From Halopelagius fulvigenes (GTDB lineage: Archaea > Halobacteriota > Halobacteria > Halobacteriales > Haloferacaceae), in contig NZ_JBHSXH010000015.1 of assembly GCF_042662625.1 (NCBI RefSeq), positions 62,001 to 126,000 of the forward strand: a stretch of 64,000 nt of DNA. Direction: 5' to 3'. The position numbers and the translations under genes were made by a program. The notes under the pieces are model-generated. The model searched no databases and was not told where the DNA came from. It saw nothing but the letters and a program-made list of their open reading frames with translations. The first letter of the stretch is position 1. Every line of letters starts with the position of its first letter. Below are positions 8,314-16,029 of this stretch, piece by piece.

Positions 8314-9183
8314 TCACACGCTCTCTGTCTCAATTGTCTCCTCGTATGTGGATTTATTCGTGTAGCCATCCCCCTCTCCGAATATAGCATTTCGAAGATA
8401 TTCTTTACGTGTGTCTGGAAAATCGTAGGTAGAGTACATAAACCCGTAAGCACCAGAAATTGAATCGCCTAAAGAATCTTCTCTTAATGAGGCTGCCTGA
8501 CCCTGCATCTCCTTTTCTGTATACTGTTTTTCTTCCAGAATATCCGTATATCTAAATGTAACGTATATTGGTAGGTATGCCTCCTCCAGGTTAACCTCAC
8601 CTGGACGCAAATCCTGAATTAAGTCCCCGTACTTCTTGTCATTTGCCAGTCCTGTAACTGAGGTCTGGAAGTCGCCATTAACAAAGGACCTCACTTTCTC
8701 CCATATATCCTTCTTTTCTTCAACTACCTTGACTCTAAATTTAGGAGTGAGAATAACCTTCTCATCTCCAGGAGTTGTTATTGACGATGTTGGACCTACA
8801 TCAGATTCGAAATTGGCTCTATATCGGTAGAGTGTCTGATTATGTACGATATCAAAATCTAAAGTTAGTGATTTTAGAGGTCCATTCCCAGTATTTTTGA
8901 TTTCAGCCTCAAGTTTGTCCCCAGAGAAGTTAACTGAGGCATTCAAATTTGGTGCATACGCTGCCTTTGTGGCTTTTACCTGTTCTTGTGTAAGGAGTGT
9001 GAGTCTACCAGTAGACCAAGCATACACTATCGTGACGATAACCAATCCTAATGTAGCGATTCCAGAGGCTACTCCCGAAGAGTATCCCTCATTTTGGAAT
9101 ACTTGGAGTAATATATACGCTGAACCCATAACTGCTAAGAGGGCAATAGATATGGCCCCCCGTGAAATTAGTCTGTTAGCCAT
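8314..9183 (-). CDS. Membrane-anchored protein of unknown function
   Basis: The product has 289 residues. Two transmembrane helices lie near the N-terminus (about 9-28 AISIALLAVMGSAYILLQVF and 38-57 VASGIATLGLVIVTIVYAWS). A soluble region follows that is rich in beta strands (ASVNFSGDKLEAEIKNTGNGPLKSLTLDFDI), resembling an Ig-like or arrestin-like sandwich. I do not recognise the family. The gene is markedly AT-rich with codons unlike the chromosome, so it was acquired horizontally. It is convergent with the type IIG gene. Two-helix membrane proteins are common effectors in defence islands, but nothing here proves such a role. Confidence 0.7.
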   Translation of the reverse strand: MANRLISRGAISIALLAVMGSAYILLQVFQNEGYSSGVASGIATLGLVIVTIVYAWSTGRLTLLTQEQVKATKAAYAPNLNASVNFSGDKLEAEIKNTGNGPLKSLTLDFDIVHNQTLYRYRANFESDVGPTSSITTPGDEKVILTPKFRVKVVEEKKDIWEKVRSFVNGDFQTSVTGLANDKKYGDLIQDLRPGEVNLEEAYLPIYVTFRYTDILEEKQYTEKEMQGQAASLREDSLGDSISGAYGFMYSTYDFPDTRKEYLRNAIFGEGDGYTNKSTYEETIETESV

Positions 9184-9253
9184 GTTCCATATTTTACATT
9201 CATGGTGAAAATATGTCTGATTGGGCAGCCTCTAAGTTAGCGTGTAGTCCTCT

Positions 9254-9565
9254 CTAAGAACCCCTGCCGCTTAGCAGACTTGTCTTGCCTAATTCCAACG
9301 AGCGAATCATTCCGCTAACCTTAGGAGTAAAACGGTAAAAATCGTAGCCAATTTTATTGAAAATAGGGGAGGCCGATTTACCAAATTTCGCGCCCCCCTT
9401 TCCCGTTCGTGTGCTAACCCCCACCTCTTCGTTGAGGTCCCCGTGAGAGATTCTCGTTCGATTGGAGATGGCTTCCATCCGTTCGTGACTAAACACACTC
9501 TCAATTCGGTCGGTCGCGACTGTGGCAATTTGCGCGCGCTCTGCGCGTTCTGCTGCCGAGGTCAT
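9254..9565 (-). CDS. Hypothetical protein in the island
   Basis: The 103-codon frame encodes a basic, hydrophilic product (MTSAAERAERAQIATVATDR at the start, later VGVSTRTGKGGAKFGKSA and FRFTPKV-like segments). No known domain is recognised. It is shorter and less acidic than typical haloarchaeal proteins, consistent with foreign DNA or a decayed gene. An overlapping opposite-strand frame (9443-9679) is cysteine-rich and less convincing. Whether the frame is expressed cannot be told from sequence. Confidence 0.35.
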   Translation of the reverse strand: MTSAAERAERAQIATVATDRIESVFSHERMEAISNRTRISHGDLNEEVGVSTRTGKGGAKFGKSASPIFNKIGYDFYRFTPKVSGMIRSLELGKTSLLSGRGS

Positions 9566-9837
9566 CGGATAGACTATCGGAGATTCCAGTTAGGTGTGTC
9601 ACCTGTGTCTCATACATACTCTAAGGTTACTACAGAGGGTATCCCCTCAGGGAACTACTCGTTAGAATACTTCGAGTAGGAATCCGATGACCCTGCTCGT
9701 TACTACAGCACGTTCTTCGAACACGGTGTTCCACCAGAAGGATACTGCGTAATATTCGGTCGCCGAAGCAAGCGAGCGATGCAGAATACTCAAAGAATCA
9801 AATGTCAGGGTTAAGGCCCTTCACTCGAAGGAATTGC

Positions 9838-9975
9838 ATGGAACTCACCCCGCAAGAGACCGCATTCTTACTGGACGAGATGAACGAGATAGAGGACGAC
9901 GAAACTCGGTATCCAACTGTTCGAGTAAGGGCAGAGCATCTTCGTGAAAAGGCAGAGGATGCGCTAACCGAGTAG
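9838..9975 (+). CDS. Small acidic protein (45 aa)
   Basis: The short frame begins MELTPQETAFLLDEMNEIED and continues with a basic/acidic helix (VRAEHLREKAEDALTE). The composition is helical and haloarchaeal (acidic, few hydrophobics). No family is recognised. The ATG lies just after GGAATTGC with no clear Shine-Dalgarno. It stands alone between the hypothetical gene and the HsdR_N gene; it could be a small regulator or antitoxin-like protein, without direct support. Confidence 0.4.
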   Translation: MELTPQETAFLLDEMNEIEDDETRYPTVRVRAEHLREKAEDALTE

Positions 9976-10039
9976 ACGTAACGGTGATGGCCTCATCGGG
10001 TTACTACGCTTCGATTCTCAGTAGAGGTGCAACCACTGT

Positions 10040-11221
10040 TCAAAAGAGGTCATCAGTCGTCTCTGCCTCCCTTATTTTCCCGAGGGTTGTGTACCGAAGG
10101 GCCTGTGGATACTTCGATTCAAACGGAACCGGGTCTTCGAGTTCACGCAACGTTCCCGGCTTGAACTTCACGACCATTTTCCCGTCCTCAATGCTCTCTC
10201 TGTCCCCGTAACCGAGAGGTGAACGCTCTAAGTCCGCTTCAAAGGGGTCCACAAGTTCATCTACTTCGGCAAAATACCGGACTTCTCCGACATCGCCTGA
10301 TTGATACATTGCAACGTAGTTTATGTCACGTCCAACTCTGACGAATCCCCACGCAGCATTTTCCTTCAAAAAGACCAACCCGGATTCTTGCATTGGAAAT
10401 ACGGCAACTTCGTCATCTGGATTCCCTTCGATTTCTGCCCGAGAAATTTTACCCACGACTTTGTTTGCCCGCGGTTGTAGAGCATCTGATTCACCCGATG
10501 AGGTAGTTGGAGGGTCATCGGTTTTCGACGGTGGATTCTCACTCACGAACCGTCGCTGTTCTCGGAGAGCAGAGACCAGGCTCTGAACGAACTCTCGTGC
10601 CTGTTCTTCGAGGTCCATCGGGAACTCTCCGACCTCTGATTCAACTGCTTCTGAGACCGCGTCAGCGACTTCGTCTTCCTCCTCGATGAGGTTGCTGATG
10701 ACTCTGTTAGTCTGGGCGACTTGCTCTGCGATTTCATCTGCCTTTCCCGACCGAATCGACTCTTTTGAGAGCAGTTCTAAGACTCCCGGATTCTCGGTGA
10801 GGTCTTGGAGGCTAAAGCGGACGACCGACACCTCCTCTCCGTTGGTCGCATCTCTCCCTTTGGTCAAGACCTCGAACTCCTTCCCATTCGTCAGAATACC
10901 CCAATCTACGTCGAGTTCCTGTCGCATATAACTCTTCAACTGACGGACCTCGCTCTCGGTGAGGTCCGAACGCACCGGCTTCGCTTCAACGAATACGACG
11001 GGGGATTCTCCGACGAGCAGAGCGTAATCTACATGCGTACTACCGCTGGCCATCGGAATCGTGTATTCCAGTTCGACCTCCGTGGAATAGAGGTCCCACC
11101 CAAGGAGTTCGAGAAACGGCTGGACGAGGCGTACCTTTGTATTCTGTTCGTCCATTTGGGGTGAGGCTTCGATGAGTTGGAGAGACCTCTGGACGTACTC
11201 ATTAACCTCGTCCTGATCCAT
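10040..11221 (-). CDS. HsdR N-terminal-type (type I restriction nuclease) domain protein
   Basis: The product has 393 residues, counting from the ATG at 11221; an upstream in-frame start at 11281 would add 20 unlike residues. Residues 25-110 match the HsdR_N nuclease fold: KVRLVQPFLELLGWD, then D65 (HVDYALL) and the catalytic pair E79-x-K81 (VVFVEAKP), followed by LKSYMRQE and WGILTNGKEF. The middle (about 170-270) is charged and helical. The C-terminal ~120 residues form an unrecognised beta-rich domain. There are no helicase motifs, so it is not a complete type I R subunit. Such stand-alone proteins are common in haloarchaea; their function is not established. It is the last gene before the right attachment repeat. 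Confidence 0.8.
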   Translation of the reverse strand: MDQDEVNEYVQRSLQLIEASPQMDEQNTKVRLVQPFLELLGWDLYSTEVELEYTIPMASGSTHVDYALLVGESPVVFVEAKPVRSDLTESEVRQLKSYMRQELDVDWGILTNGKEFEVLTKGRDATNGEEVSVVRFSLQDLTENPGVLELLSKESIRSGKADEIAEQVAQTNRVISNLIEEEDEVADAVSEAVESEVGEFPMDLEEQAREFVQSLVSALREQRRFVSENPPSKTDDPPTTSSGESDALQPRANKVVGKISRAEIEGNPDDEVAVFPMQESGLVFLKENAAWGFVRVGRDINYVAMYQSGDVGEVRYFAEVDELVDPFEADLERSPLGYGDRESIEDGKMVVKFKPGTLRELEDPVPFESKYPQALRYTTLGKIREAETTDDLF

Positions 11222-11427
11222 ACCATGGCTGTTTTTCCAGCGTTTACAAATAATGTGGTGGGTTTCGATCCTTTGAACCAACCCTCAGCGCCCCCTTCGG
11301 ATTAGTAAGGACAGGAATAGCAACTGGCGCTGTCTTGGAGAAGCGATCATAACAGTTACCGGTTATATTGGTGATGCCGAGGTGAAGATGGGAATAGCCA
11401 CTCCAAGGTGTCGAGTAATGGCCTAGG

Positions 11428-11480
11428 GTGTTTAGGCCATGGTCCCATCTGGCCCACCAATTCGAATCCGGTCCCGTGAC
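11428..11480 (+). pseudogene. Degraded tRNA-Leu 3' half with right attachment repeat
   Basis: Aligned with the real tRNA-Leu, this stretch keeps TTAGG of the anticodon loop, GTCCCAT of the variable arm and the exact 16 bases TTCGAATCCGGTCCCG (11461-11476). The rest has drifted and the acceptor cannot pair. It is what integration into a tRNA leaves at the far end of an island. The surrounding 11222-11533 stretch holds nothing else convincing. Confidence 0.75.
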
Positions 11481-11533
11481 TCTCACGCTTCCGCACGATA
11501 GGGTATTACCATCGGGTCTGGTAGTAGTGACCG

Positions 11534-11728
11534 ATGACCACGTACGAAATCGAACGGCCGGACGGGCCGGAACGGGGAATCCGCGTACGGTGCTCCGAAC
11601 ACGGAGAGGAGAAGGAGTTCCAACCCGGCTATCAGGGGGGTGCGTTCTACTGTTCGGGGTGCGGAATCGAAATCGAGGCTCACCTGCACGACACCCACGA
11701 CTGGCGGGACTGGGGTGAGCGGTGTTGA
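11534..11728 (+). CDS. Small zinc-ribbon-like protein (64 aa)
   Basis: The short protein begins MTTYEIERPDGPERGIRVRC. It has C20-x2-H23 and C40-x2-C43 (CSEHG and FYCSGCGIEIE) as a likely zinc site, followed by a His-rich segment (AHLHDTHDW). Haloarchaeal genomes carry many such single zinc-finger proteins of unknown role. A TATA-like GGGTATTACC lies about 28 nt before the ATG, favouring this start and real expression. It lies between two tRNA-derived repeats (11461-11476 and 11766-11780) and so may be the only cargo of a second, tiny integrated segment. Confidence 0.6.
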   Translation: MTTYEIERPDGPERGIRVRCSEHGEEKEFQPGYQGGAFYCSGCGIEIEAHLHDTHDWRDWGERC

Positions 11729-11765
11729 GTCCGTCCGGCGGCGTCGGGTCGGAGATGAACACCGA

Positions 11766-11780
11766 GGTTCGAATCCGGTC
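11766..11780 (+). repeat. Second tRNA-Leu-derived repeat (possible extra attachment site)
   Basis: GGTTCGAATCCGGTC matches tRNA-Leu 3346-3360 exactly. It is followed at 11794-11804 by the hairpin core CGGCTCCGCCG, which also follows the real tRNA at 3372-3382. This suggests a relic tRNA 3' end plus its downstream hairpin. The remaining bases of 11729-12012 show no gene. Confidence 0.5.
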
Positions 11781-12012
11781 ACACACGCTTCGACGGCTCC
11801 GCCGTCCCGGTATTCTCTCGCCTCGTTTGACCGAAAAAGCAGCCGATGCCGGACGAACGCCCGAATACTGAGCACGAGTCCGCCGTACGGACCGCCGTCC
11901 CACCAGGGAGGGCGACAAGCCGCCTCGTCGACTTCCCGGACCCGCCCTCTCTCGACGGTGAAGGGACGGCCGCCCGAAGGTCCAATGGTACGGGGTTCGT
12001 TTCCGAAGTAGT

Positions 12013-13095
12013 ATGCCCGACGAGGGTTCGTCTCAACCGATTCGGAAAATCGACGATGCCACGTTCGATGCTCCGCCGCGGAACACCGCCAAGCGCCGAC
12101 TGTTTCGAACGAAGAGATGGTTTCTACTCGATGCGAACCGCTACGCTGTGGCGCTGAGCCTTCTGAGCGCGAGTTTCGTCGCGATCGTTCTTATCGGTTC
12201 GTTCGGCCCCGTCCCCGTCCGAGCCTTCTTGACGGAGGGTGTTTCGCCGGGGACCGTTCTGGTCGAACTGTTGAAGGCGATAGTTTCGGTCGTCGTCATC
12301 GTCCTCTCGATCAACCAACTCGTTCTCTCGCCCGGACTGGGGCCCGTGGGTGACCAACAGGAACGCTTCGACCAGTCGATCGACCTGCGGCGAGAGGTGG
12401 AAGACCGCGTGGGAATGGAGGTGAGCCCCACCTCTCCGGCAGCGTTTCTCGCGGCACTGCTCGACGCCATCGACGACCAAGCGAGGCACCTCGAAGAGGG
12501 AGCGTCCCGTACCGGTGACCGAGCCTTCGAACGGCAAACTACCGCGTTCACGCGCAGGGCTATCGACGAAGCGGAGAGCGTCTCTCCGCTCCTCTCCTCC
12601 GGTCGGTTCGGGAAGTTCGACGTGATATCGGCAGCGCTGCGGTTTTCGATTTCGGAGAAGATATGGTCCATTCGCCGTATCAGCAAGACCCACGACGATT
12701 CGTTCACGGACCCGGTAACGGAGGCGTTCGACGAGATGCGCGAACTCTTGCGACAGTACACGGTCGCCCGTGAGTACCTGAAGACCGTCTACATCCGGGA
12801 AGAGTACATCCGCCTCTCCGAGGGACTCCTCTACACCGGCCTGCCGGCGATTATCCTGACGTTTTGTGCGTCCCAGATTTACGGGCCGGGGGTCTTCCCC
12901 GGACAGGCCTTCGGAATCGAAAGGCGCCTTCTGTTCGTCAGCGGAGCGGTGTCGGTCGCTCTCGCACCGTTCGTCTTGCTCATCTCCTACGTGTTCCGCC
13001 TCGCGGCGATGTCACGATCGACGCTCTTCGTCGGGCCGTTCGACGCGGGGAAAGAGGGGGAACGAACCGAAGACGGCCCTGGTCACGGTCGCTAA
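12013..13095 (+). CDS. Haloarchaeal membrane protein, unknown function
   Basis: The product has 360 residues with four likely transmembrane helices: about 46-66 (VALSLLSASFVAIVLIGSFG), 82-104 (VLVELLKAIVSVVVIVLSIN), 275-295 (LLYTGLPAIILTFCASQIYG) and 310-332 (LLFVSGAVSVALAPFVLLIS). A long central cytoplasmic part (105-270) is charged and helical and contains SEKIWSIRRISK. No enzyme motif is seen and I do not recognise a named family. GC-rich codon use matches the chromosome, so it lies outside the island. It is followed by a 350-nt gap before dacZ. Confidence 0.75.
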   Translation: MPDEGSSQPIRKIDDATFDAPPRNTAKRRLFRTKRWFLLDANRYAVALSLLSASFVAIVLIGSFGPVPVRAFLTEGVSPGTVLVELLKAIVSVVVIVLSINQLVLSPGLGPVGDQQERFDQSIDLRREVEDRVGMEVSPTSPAAFLAALLDAIDDQARHLEEGASRTGDRAFERQTTAFTRRAIDEAESVSPLLSSGRFGKFDVISAALRFSISEKIWSIRRISKTHDDSFTDPVTEAFDEMRELLRQYTVAREYLKTVYIREEYIRLSEGLLYTGLPAIILTFCASQIYGPGVFPGQAFGIERRLLFVSGAVSVALAPFVLLISYVFRLAAMSRSTLFVGPFDAGKEGERTEDGPGHGR

Positions 13096-13447
13096 CTAGC
13101 GGACAGCGGTGGTGACCGGCGGCTCCCCTACTCCTCCGCTTTCTGTCGGTGTTGGCGTATCGCTCACCGCTGTCCTCTGGGAGTCGCCTGTCGGACTCCG
13201 GTCCCACGCACGACCGACTGGCCGGTAGCAAAGCCGAGTGGATCCCCGAGAACCTGTTCCACCTCGACCGGAGCGTCCGGCCGGCGATGTGACCGCCGAG
13301 CGCTCGTCCGCTTCGTCGACTTTCGACGCGGAGAACTCCCGAAACGGCCGATCGGCCGAGCGGAGGCCGCGCTACCGACTTCTCCCTGACTCTCACTGTT
13401 GAGAACAGCCCACAACTCTTTTTCACACCGGCGCTGACGTATCAACG
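13096..13447. other. Gene-free stretch before dacZ
   Basis: No convincing gene lies on either strand. The only structure noted is the dacZ promoter: TATA-like CTCTTTTTCAC at 13415-13425, about 27 nt before the dacZ ATG. GC remains high, so it may contain remnants of a lost gene, but I recognise none. Confidence 0.4.
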
Positions 13448-14263
13448 ATGGCGGCCTTATCGGACCTCCTCGGAGATCTCGTCGAGAACGTGGACGGATT
13501 GTTCCTGTTCTCCCCCAGCAGTTCGTTCTACGAACGCTTCGTCGAAGCGGACCCCGACGTCCCGGTGGTGGTCGTCGCGCCGGAGAACGTCGTCGACGCC
13601 GAGACGTACGTCCAACTCCCCTTGGAGTTCGACAACGTCCGCGACCGGATCCGCTTCGGCGTCGAGGGCGCGATGGAACACGGACTCGTCGAGGACGGCG
13701 ACGCCGTCGCCTGTAGCGTCTCGGTGTTCGACGGCGACATCGACTCGGTGATCCGCGTCCGCGTCAGCGAGGGGATGCGGTCGGGTATCTTCGACCTGTT
13801 CGCGAACTCCCGCGCGGACCCGAGCGTCATCCGCGACGTGTTCGAGGTGGCGATAGAGCTCGGGAAGAAGGGCCAGAAGGGCAAGCCCGTCGGCGCACTG
13901 TTCGTCGTCGGCGACGCCGGCAAGGTGATGAACAAGTCCCGACCGCTCTCGTACAACCCCTTCGAGAAGTCCCACGTCCACGTCGGCGACCCCATCGTGA
14001 ACGTGATGCTCAAGGAGTTCTCCCGCCTCGACGGCGCGTTCGTCATCTCCGACTCGGGGAAGATAGTCAGCGCGTACCGCTACCTCGAACCGTCCGCCGA
14101 GGGCGTCGACATCCCCAAGGGTCTCGGCGCGCGCCACATGTCCGGCGCGGCGATAACCCGCGACACGAACGCGACGTCCATCGTCCTCTCGGAGTCCGAC
14201 GGCCTCGTTCGGGCGTTCAAGGGCGGGAAGATGATTCTCGAAATCGACCCGGAGGGGCACTGA
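13448..14263 (+). CDS. dacZ: Diadenylate cyclase (c-di-AMP synthase)
   Basis: The product has 271 residues and converts two ATP into cyclic di-AMP. The C-terminal DisA_N/DAC domain shows both catalytic motifs: D195-G196-A197 in SRLDGAFVISDSGKI and R229-H230-x2-x-A in GARHMSGAAITRDTNAT. The N-terminal ~100 residues form the domain typical of the euryarchaeal DacZ class. In Haloferax volcanii DacZ is reported to be essential and linked to osmotic homeostasis. The ATG is about 27 nt after a TATA box. The stop overlaps the start of the mechanosensitive channel gene by 1 nt (TGATG), so the two form an operon. Confidence 0.95.
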   Translation: MAALSDLLGDLVENVDGLFLFSPSSSFYERFVEADPDVPVVVVAPENVVDAETYVQLPLEFDNVRDRIRFGVEGAMEHGLVEDGDAVACSVSVFDGDIDSVIRVRVSEGMRSGIFDLFANSRADPSVIRDVFEVAIELGKKGQKGKPVGALFVVGDAGKVMNKSRPLSYNPFEKSHVHVGDPIVNVMLKEFSRLDGAFVISDSGKIVSAYRYLEPSAEGVDIPKGLGARHMSGAAITRDTNATSIVLSESDGLVRAFKGGKMILEIDPEGH

Positions 14264-15084
14264 TGGCCGGGGCGACACTCGCACAGGCCGGGACGGGCAA
14301 CGGCAACGGGTTCGTCCTCGGAGAACTGTTCAACGCCGTCCCGAGGGACGCGTGGTTGGCGCTCGCAGTCCTCTTCGTGGGCGTCGTCATCGCGTTCGTC
14401 CTCGGGTCGCTCACCCGGCGCGTCCTCGACGGACTCGGCATCCCCGAGGCCATCGAGGGGACCGCCTTCGAGCGAACCGCGCGCGACTTCGACACGTCGA
14501 CGGTAGAGCTGTTGGGGTGGCTCGTCCGCTACTTCGTCATCGGCGTCGCGGTGTTGGCCGCCCTCTCCCTGTCCGACGTGGACTACGCCAATCAGTTCTG
14601 GAGTCGCGTCGTGGGGTTCCTCCCGATGCTGTTCTTCGCGGTGGTCATCCTCATCATCGGCATCCTCGTCGGCGACAAGGTGGAACTGCTCATCACGGAG
14701 CGACTGCGCGGCGTCAAACTCCCGCAGATAGGCATCATCCCGGCTATCGCCAAGTACACCATCTTCTTTCTGGCGACGCTCATCGCCCTCTCGCAGGTCC
14801 GGGTGGCCACGGAGGCGTTGGTCGTCGCCCTCGCGGCGTACCTGTTCGCACTCGTCGTGTTCGCCGCGATCGCGTTCGCGGACCTGCTGAAATCGGGGGC
14901 CGCCGGGACGTTCCTGCTTTTGAACCAACCGTACGCGATAGGCGACCGGATCCGCGTCGGCGAGACGAAGGGCATCGTCCAAGAGGTGGACCTGTTCGTC
15001 ACCCGCATCGAGACGGACGACGAGGAGTACATCCTCCCGAACCAGAAGGTGTTCGAGGAAGGAATCGTCCGCGTCCGGTCGTAA
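14263..15084 (+). CDS. MscS-family mechanosensitive ion channel
   Basis: The product has 273 residues. Helices are predicted at about 26-47, 80-103, 118-140, 158-178 and 182-205, followed by the MscS beta domain: GTFLLLNQPYAIGDRIRVGETKGIVQEVDLFVTRIETDDEEYILPNQKVFEEGIV, cited here only as the region at 215-270. The PNQKVF element is the MscS signature. It ends after the beta domain and lacks the large C-terminal cage. It would open on membrane stretch during hypo-osmotic shock. It is translationally coupled to dacZ by a 1-nt overlap, matching the known tie between c-di-AMP and osmoregulation. Confidence 0.9.
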   Translation: MAGATLAQAGTGNGNGFVLGELFNAVPRDAWLALAVLFVGVVIAFVLGSLTRRVLDGLGIPEAIEGTAFERTARDFDTSTVELLGWLVRYFVIGVAVLAALSLSDVDYANQFWSRVVGFLPMLFFAVVILIIGILVGDKVELLITERLRGVKLPQIGIIPAIAKYTIFFLATLIALSQVRVATEALVVALAAYLFALVVFAAIAFADLLKSGAAGTFLLLNQPYAIGDRIRVGETKGIVQEVDLFVTRIETDDEEYILPNQKVFEEGIVRVRS

Positions 15085-15200
15085 CGCCGCCTCTCGCGCC
15101 TCCGCTCTCGACGCACCGTCCGCCGAAAACCGACGCGCCGCAGCGAGGTATCGGTCGGTACCGAAGTACCCCGGAAAGTGAAATACCCCCACAACGACGT

Positions 15201-15404
15201 TCCGCCGCGGACAACGGCCCGGGCGTCCCCGAGTCGCAACGCGACCTCGTCTTCGGCCGCAAGGAGTTCGACCAACTCCACCACGGCACCGGAATCAGCC
15301 TCTTCTTCGCGGACAGCGTTCTCGGCGGGTACGGCGGCGACATCTGGGTCGGGGACAACGACCCCCGCGGGGCCGTCTTCAACGTCCGACTCGAACGGCC
15401 CTGA
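15201..15404 (+). pseudogene. Remnant of a sensor histidine kinase (C-terminal ATPase end)
   Basis: About 65 in-frame codons ending at the TGA 15402-15404 read ADNGPGVPESQRDLVFGRKE, then GTGISLFFADSVLGGYGG, then DIWVGDNDPRGAVFNVRLER. These are the G1 (DNGPGVP), G2 (GTGISL) and end strands of a HATPase_c domain. There is no start codon, no N box, no phospho-acceptor histidine and no sensor domain, so it is the 3' stump of a deleted kinase gene. It follows the MscS gene by 116 nt of non-coding sequence. Confidence 0.75.
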
Positions 15405-15425
15405 CCGTCGCCGCGGGTCGCCCCG

Positions 15426-15971
15426 TCAGTCGCTCTCGTCGTCTCCTCCGCCCATCGGCCGCGCCGGGACGCCCGCGACGGTCGTATTCGGCGGCACGTC
15501 CCGCGTGACGAGGGAGTTCGCGGCCACCTGTGCGCCCTCGCCGACGTGGACGCCCGGCAGTATCACCGCCTTCGCGCCGATCATCGCCCTGTCGCCGACG
15601 ACCACCTCGCCCGTCCGGTACTCGTCCTGCAGGAACTCGTGGCAGAGGATCACCGAGTCGTAGCCGACGACGGCGTGGTCGCCGAGGGTGATGAGTTCGG
15701 GCCAGAACACGTCCGGGGTGGCCTCCAGACCCCACGAGACGCCGCGGCCGACGGTGACGCCGAGGCGTCTCAGCGCCCAGTTCTTCAGCCAGAAGAACGG
15801 CGCGACGCGGGCCACCCACACGAGGAGGTAGTTCAGCGTCACGCGCCAGAGGGGCTTGGCGTCCGTCCAGTGTCGCAGGGAGTTCAGCGGTCCCGGCGTC
15901 GGGTGCGTCGTCACCCGGTGGTGCCGCCGCCCGTCGGAGTCCGCGTCCGTCCCGTCGCTCTCGTCGCTCAC
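15426..15971 (-). CDS. Left-handed beta-helix (hexapeptide) acyltransferase
   Basis: The protein is about 181 residues from a GTG at 15971. This start is chosen because TTTTGTAC, about 25 nt upstream, looks like the TATA box; a TTG at 15998 is the alternative. A hydrophobic segment (VTLNYLLVWVARVAPFFW) precedes a hexapeptide-repeat domain (VTVGRGVSWG, ITLGDHAVVGYDS, VVVGDRAMIGAKAVILPGVHVGEGAQVAANSLVTRDV). It ends with the usual VAGVPARPM. Catalytic His is probably in ILCHEF. The family transfers acetyl or other acyl groups from CoA to sugars or small molecules; the substrate is unknown. It is convergent with the kinase remnant. Confidence 0.82.
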   Translation of the reverse strand: MSDESDGTDADSDGRRHHRVTTHPTPGPLNSLRHWTDAKPLWRVTLNYLLVWVARVAPFFWLKNWALRRLGVTVGRGVSWGLEATPDVFWPELITLGDHAVVGYDSVILCHEFLQDEYRTGEVVVGDRAMIGAKAVILPGVHVGEGAQVAANSLVTRDVPPNTTVAGVPARPMGGGDDESD

Positions 15972-16029
15972 GCCCTCGGATTCGCGGGGGCGGTACAAAA
16001 GCCATGCCCGGCGTCGTCGCCACGCGGCG

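Larger units (their letters stand above)
3348..11476. mobile_element. Island integrated at the tRNA-Leu 3' end
   Basis: The island is bounded by a 16-bp perfect direct repeat (TTCGAATCCGGTCCCG) at 3348-3363 in the tRNA and at 11461-11476. The second copy lies in a degraded tRNA-Leu 3' half. Directly after the tRNA comes a truncated tyrosine-recombinase gene, as expected for tRNA-targeted elements. Cargo: a type IIG-like restriction-modification protein, an AT-rich membrane protein, small hypothetical genes and an HsdR_N-type protein. Base composition is visibly lower in GC than the flanks, strongest at 8.2-9.3 kb. No replication or conjugation genes remain, and the integrase has lost its active site, so the element is probably no longer self-mobile. 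Confidence 0.82.

Noticed and set aside
9443..9679. Plus-strand 78-codon frame in the island
   Set aside because: Cysteine/His-rich but without spacing of a zinc finger, and it overlaps a slightly better minus-strand frame; neither has strong support.
14352..15084. Long overlapping frame across the MscS gene
   Set aside because: The translation is Arg/Pro/His-rich frame-shadow. Only its last ~65 codons beyond 15201 read as a protein and are reported as the kinase remnant.
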